From Rhizoctonia solani (Eukaryota > Basidiomycota > Agaricomycetes > Cantharellales > Ceratobasidiaceae), in NCBI RefSeq assembly GCF_016906535.1, contig NC_057377.1, forward strand, positions 1,302,001 to 1,366,000: a DNA stretch of 64,000 bases, given 5' to 3'. The notes beneath the pieces are model-generated. The model ran no database searches and had not been told where the DNA came from. It worked only from the letters and a program-made list of their open reading frames with translations. Both the position numbers and the translations under genes were made by a program. Each line of letters starts with the position of its first letter. Position 1 is the first letter of the stretch. Positions 59,501 to 64,000 of this stretch are shown here, piece by piece.

Positions 59501-61144
59501 TGGTCATTCCTGACGGTAGTGTCCCCCCAGTCCCTCCTTTGCCTCCTGGTGTTGTCTCCGGGCCGTATGCTAGTGAACATGGTCATGGCGACGGAAGTGC
59601 ACTTGGCCATGGGGACAGTGTTCTCGGTCATGGAGAGAGTGTCCAAGGACATGGTCAGTATGCGAGTGGGTTTGGAAGTTCGAGTGTACTTGGGCACGGC
59701 GATCCCTCTGCTATTTCACCTGCTCCTACCCGAAATTCCTTTGCGACCACCCAATCGGCCCCGACAACCATGAGCGGATCACGAAAGCTCAGGAAGCGTC
59801 AACCTAGCAAATCGAGGCATTCCGAAGTATTTGGACGGACTTTGGCGAGCATTGACCTGAACAACGATGGTGCCGCCCGATATGTGAGCGTTCCCGATTT
59901 AGACTTGCCAGACACCAGGCTGATGGGATGAATTTGTAGCCTCCAAGGATAACAACTCAGTTTGCCCAGATGCCATTGATGGGCGACGAAAATGTGTTGA
60001 CAGCTAGTGTGTGTGGTACGACCGATGATGGTCACCTAATGATACCAAGTAAGCCGGTTGTATTTTGTTGAGGTCCAGTCTGCTTATCGTGCACAGTCCG
60101 CCCGGGTCTACCTCGCCGAACCTCTTCCCAACGTCGCTGGACCATCGCCGATATGGACGATGAAGAGTTCCTTCGTCAGCTTGAGGCCAAACTTAGCGGA
60201 GTAGGCGGCCGTTTGCGGCAGAGTCGTATGCTTGAGGACTTTGCCATGGGTGTTGATGGAGACATGATTGATCTTGGTCCTGAAGACGAGCAACGCTCCC
60301 ACTCCGATGATAGCCTGGCTGAGCGGGAATGGGCCCGCGCACGTCGTGCAATGATGTGTGTCCGCGAAATCGTACGCACCGAGAAGAGCTATATGCGTCA
60401 CTTGAATGGGTTTATTAATAGCGAGGTGGGCGTTGAATTTCAAACTTGATGCCCTGTGTGTTCTGACGTGTTTGGCTTTGTTTAGGATGGTGCTGGAATG
60501 TCGCCCATTCTGGCAGAGCACCTCCCACGATTGATCGAGACATCGCGTATGTTCTGTGCTCGCCTTGAAGAGGATCCCTCGGCGAAGGGCGTGAGCAATG
60601 CGTTCTTGGATGTCGAGGAGGTTCTGGATGCCACCTTCGTACAATGGTCGGGTGTTGTGGGCGAAGTCATCTCTTCTACGCAACAACGGACGGACAGTCA
60701 AGCCACAAGCGAAGATGGTCACACAAGCAGTGCTGGCGTCGGGAGCGGGTCGTCATGGATTCGCCGAAGGTCCGCAACTGCGAGCTCGGCGATTCAGCCG
60801 GCGTTCCTAAGTATGACTCCAGTGAACGGAGGCAATAGCAAGAATAAAAAATCTGCCCGTGGGACCAAGTCCAAGAAGATGACGGAGCAGGATGTGGTGA
60901 TTATGCCTACCCAGCGAGCGATCAGATATGTACTCATGTATCGAGGTAAATGCGCACTTCCCACTCGATGATGTGTATTTTTACTCACGCCGTATCGTAT
61001 TTAGAATTATTGCTTCACACCCCTGTGACTTCGGCATCACGCCCTCTTGTGGAGCGTGCACTTCAAGGTGCTACACGCATCGCGCGAAGATGCGACGAAG
61101 CTCAGAACCATGCCGATCATATCCTTTCTCCCCCTTCCCAATGA
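56596..61144 (+). CDS. Large Rho guanine-nucleotide exchange factor (DH domain, no PH)
   Basis: Seven exons (56596-57079, 57205-58823, 58894-59883, 59961-60048, 60097-60425, 60486-60945, 61005-61144) join in phase to 1369 aa. The first ~1050 residues are Ser/Thr/Pro-rich and disordered, with Ser-Pro and GHG repeats. After DDEEFLRQLEAKLSGVGG the DH domain starts: ARRAMMCVREIVRTEKSYMRHLNGFI, ILAEHLPRLIETSRMFCARLEEDP, then a ~70-residue low-complexity insert and IMPTQRAIRYVLMYRELLLHTP, ERALQGATRIARRCDEAQNHAD. It should activate a Rho-family GTPase in polarity or the cell wall pathway. The chain stops right after the DH domain without a PH domain. Confidence 0.85.
58551..58709 (+). repeat. Ser-Pro-Met repeat in the RhoGEF
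   Basis: About five imperfect ~10-residue units of the type (A/T)SP(x)MS(S/N) run back to back: ASPFMSN, TSPPLSN, ASPLMSS, PSPMMSN, TSPPMSS, ASPVLLSN. They offer an array of Ser-Pro sites for proline-directed kinases such as CDKs or MAP kinases (inference). Confidence 0.75.
58930..59705 (+). repeat. Recurring GHG/GHD motif in the RhoGEF
   Basis: Eight short units of similar form occur: DLGHDP, DIGHGT, EIGHGQ, EHGHGD, ALGHGD, VLGHGE, VQGHGQ and VLGHGD. Five of them are clustered at 59578-59703. The pattern (D/E/V/A)-(L/I/V)-G-H-G is unusual for a Rho regulator. Confidence 0.75.
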
Positions 61145-61724
61145 AAACACACAATTGGTCCGGCTTTCATTCCGAGCCTATTTAACAATATACCACTGTT
61201 CAATCAACTTGAGTCGCTGTTATATGTAGTTTTATCCTTTTCTCTCTCTCTCTCTATGCTCATCTCTGCTAACCTTGAAAGCTCTGTTCTATCTTCAAAT
61301 CGGAGCATCTGTACCATTATCACATTTCTTGTTTATCACTGTGCATCTCTCACTCTATCCAACTTTTCTCTATCTTATGATGCTTTTTCGCACCTAGTCG
61401 CTCGTTATTCTTCTACCAACCATCGTTTTGAAGTTTCTTGGATTTTGTTGTTGCATTCATGTTTCATACACGAGACTTTACGCATTCTCGCATCTATATT
61501 TCACTTATAGTGGTCTCTATTCCCATTTTCATTTTTCTTATCTGTTTACTCGCTTGCGTGTTGTCTCTTCGCTAGGATCTAGGTCTCCGGATGCTTGGTT
61601 TTTATGGCGCACAACCCAATAAAACAAAATGCAATATACTTTGCCATTCCATCGTAATCTAAAACAAACAACAGAGATTTAGATAGCACAATCAGAACTA
61701 TGTAGCGATTAAGGTGCATTATTA
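61145..61724. other. Spacer with CT-rich tracts
   Basis: Between the convergent RhoGEF and ALG9 genes. A (TC)n run lies at 61241-61255 and the whole stretch is pyrimidine-rich on the plus strand. No gene recognised. Confidence 0.5.
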
Positions 61725-64000
61725 TTAGTTGGTCTTGGACCATTTTGTTTCCCGCTCCCTGATATGAGCACGCTCTTTTCCCCTGAGCAGACAATATTCC
61801 CCAAAGGTGTTTCCTTTTTGCCATAGGCTCCCCGGGACCCAAAACACTCTGCTTAAGATATTAGAACGTTGGGCATCCAAGAAGGGGAAACATGCAACGT
61901 CTTCCCATTCGCCTACGCGGGGCACGGGTTCTTGGCGTTCGGGACTATGAGCAAGTCGCAAATGGACAAAATAATCACATTCGGCCGGATCTGAAGCCTG
62001 ACCTTCCTCGGCACGATTGAGGTCGTTGAAGCCGTTCGGGACGATGCGCGTAGTACGCCCCAGGGTACGAGAGAGTTCGCCAAACAGGCCGGATGAGGGC
62101 TTCAAAGGCACCTTGGTGGAATCGATCGAGTCTTTGTTGATAGGTGAAGGATCGGTGATGGGAACCACAGGCGGGAAAGGCCTTGGCAGCATTCCGTCAA
62201 ATCCACTCTCGACTAGAAGAGGCTCTACGCCAGAGGGGACGAGGTAACTTCCTGGGAACCTGTACCATTCCGCACCCCAGCAGACACGGAGTCCAAATTG
62301 ACGCACGGGAGACAAGTCGATCGGAATGTCCTCGTCGTACTTGCTGGAATGCTGCTTGACAATCGATTCGGGGAGTAAACCCGTAGTGTTTAACAGACGT
62401 GGAAGCTCCTCGTATTGGAAATGGAAGGCGATGTCGAGCGGAGCATGGTAATACTTGAAGAGTGCAATAATTCGAGAAATGGAGAGAAGGCAAGTAAGAA
62501 CTACAGTGAATAGGGTAGTCAGTCGGAAAAGATTGGTGTTGGCCGCCTGATATGCCAATGTTAGCTGAGAGCGTGTAGTGCACAATATTTACTTACTCTG
62601 TATGGAGAGTTTGTCACTTTTATGAATGTCGTCTCCATCCAACCACGCACGAGGTACAAAGTCACAGCGGCATTGAAACAAACCAATGGATACGCAGGAT
62701 AAAGGAACCTCTCTTCCTTGTGCGCTTGTAAAGTCAAGGTAATAAACCATAAGTAAAATGGCGCTAGCCTGACAGCGAGAAGCGTATATGGCGAACTAGT
62801 CTGATTGGCCGGACCTCGAGCCCCACCCAAGCGCTTAGAGTCGAACCTCCTGGTGATAAGCAACGCAGGAAGCGATCCGAGCGCCAGTGGAGCAAGGATA
62901 TTAAAGTTGAGGATAAGGTTGAGGATGTAATAATACCAGGGTTCCGTTCCGTAGAGGTTGGGACCTCGTCCAGAGGAGCTTCCGAAAATATTATAACGGA
63001 TAATGTTCCAAGGGGTGAGGGTGAATTGACCATATGCGTATGTGTCAATCAGAGCCACTGGGATCTACAAGGAGTCCTTTAAGTGAAATTAATTGAAAGA
63101 GGAACGTGGTTGCTTACAAAAATGCTAGCGGCCACTGCGCCACTTCCGAACAAATATTTCCACCTATTTTCAATCCATTTGGGGAGAGAAGACTCGGGGA
63201 CAATGTCACCACCGTATACAGTAAGCTCCTCAATCACAAATGGCACGGCCAAAAGCAAGGAGAACGGCCACCCAACAATTGCGCCAGTAGCAAAAAGCAG
63301 CGTGGCTGCAAACGTCCTCTGTACTCGGGATGAAGATGGAGGAGCAAATGCAAACGAGGCTGCAGCGGTGACGGCATACATAGCAAAAGTCGAAGGCAAG
63401 AACGCTAAGGTAGTAGGTGTCAATGGAAGTGGGAGCAATATAAGGAAAAGCCTTCACGTACCAGTCGAGGCGTTCCACATTCCGGCATTAAACATAAGGA
63501 TAAATAACATATACCTTGCGACACGGTCGTTCACATGTTCAGCGACAGTAGTGAATAGTCTAGCCTCGCAAAACGAGGTAACAAATGCAAAGATCATGCG
63601 TAATCCGAAGAATGTATGTCGCTGATACCATGTTCTGAGCCGTGTCAATTTACAAGGGCGGGGACACTTACCTTGTCAAACGAAGCGAGCCATATGGGGA
63701 ACTTGGCCGGGAACAAGTGTAAGAGAATATAGGCCCAGCTACGCACGGCATAGGCGGGCGATGTCTCCCACGTCTGAAATCCGTGACCTTGGTCAAGGTA
63801 ATGCAATGGTTCCCAAAAGTTGAAAACTATTCCGGCATGAGATATGTTTTGTGTATCGAGATACTCGCAATCTAAGCCCACCTTCATCGCAATCTTGAAT
63901 ATTTGACCAAGTCGCAGCGCATACTCGAACGAGCACAAGCATACGAAAAGCAGTAGATAGGCCAGGGCACCATGGAGCCCGTGCCGTCCTATTAAATACG
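61725..64000 (-). CDS. ALG9: ALG9-type alpha-1,2-mannosyltransferase (5' end outside window)
   Basis: Six or more exons; the frame is open to base 64000. The visible N-terminal part reads MLVLVRVCAATWSNIQDCDE-VFNFWEPLHYLDQGHGFQTWE; the acidic DCDE motif is the GT22 catalytic site and lies across an intron. Many hydrophobic helices follow, the motif HKEERFLYPAYPLVC in the centre, and a long lumenal/cytosolic C-terminal tail ending ETKWSKTN. ALG9 adds mannose to the dolichol-linked oligosaccharide in the ER lumen (DolP-Man donor). HKEERF and GFQTWE separate it from the GPI mannosyltransferases of the same family. Start codon and a few first residues are not in the window. Confidence 0.9.

Overview
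The window is nuclear DNA from a basidiomycete fungus, most likely an agaricomycete. A Rhizoctonia/Ceratobasidium-type genome is my guess from overall look, not something I could test. Nearly every gene is cut by many short (about 45-80 nt) GT-AG introns, genes are packed on both strands, and the products are typical fungal housekeeping and regulatory proteins. Gene models below were built by joining exons by eye; where I give a protein length, the exon phases add up exactly.

Layout. 1-4253 (minus): an apparently intact LINE-type retrotransposon with a gag-like ORF1 and an endonuclease/reverse-transcriptase ORF2 that runs off the left edge; the ORFs overlap as ATGA. 4256-5002: a small unknown gene starting two bases from the LINE ORF1. 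5.0-7.0 kb: gene-poor DNA with hairpins, a T19 run and a palindrome. 7-12 kb: a transaldolase-family enzyme and a BRCA2/Brh2-type recombination mediator with a duplicated FxxA-containing module. 12.3-19.3 kb: a GABA/amino-acid permease, a secreted M35 deuterolysin protease and mitochondrial methionyl-tRNA synthetase. 19.4-26 kb (minus): Rrp1/Nop52, a B-type cyclin, a 5'-truncated amine oxidase and a Rab5-type GTPase with a 6-nt microexon. 26-36 kb: an unknown 205-aa protein, a Mei2-like RRM protein, a DUF3292-like membrane protein and a short-chain dehydrogenase. 36-51 kb: an RNF10/Mag2-type RING protein, a Pcl-type cyclin, an FCP1/NIF-like phosphatase, a Tra2-like splicing factor, cytochrome c oxidase subunit Va and a SAP-domain protein. 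51-56.6 kb is gene-poor. 56.6-64 kb: a large RhoGEF (DH domain without PH) and the ALG9 mannosyltransferase, which runs off the right edge.

There is no operon or obvious biosynthetic cluster; neighbours are functionally unrelated, as is normal in fungi. Several belong to cell-cycle, DNA-repair or RNA-processing pathways (Brh2-like, cyclin B, Pcl cyclin, Rrp1, Tra2, Mei2-like), but I see no evidence that they form one system. The features that most deserve follow-up are the duplicated Rad51-binding-like module in the BRCA2 homologue, the Rab5 microexon, the intact LINE with its ATGA coupling, and the RhoGEF with its recurring GHG motif.
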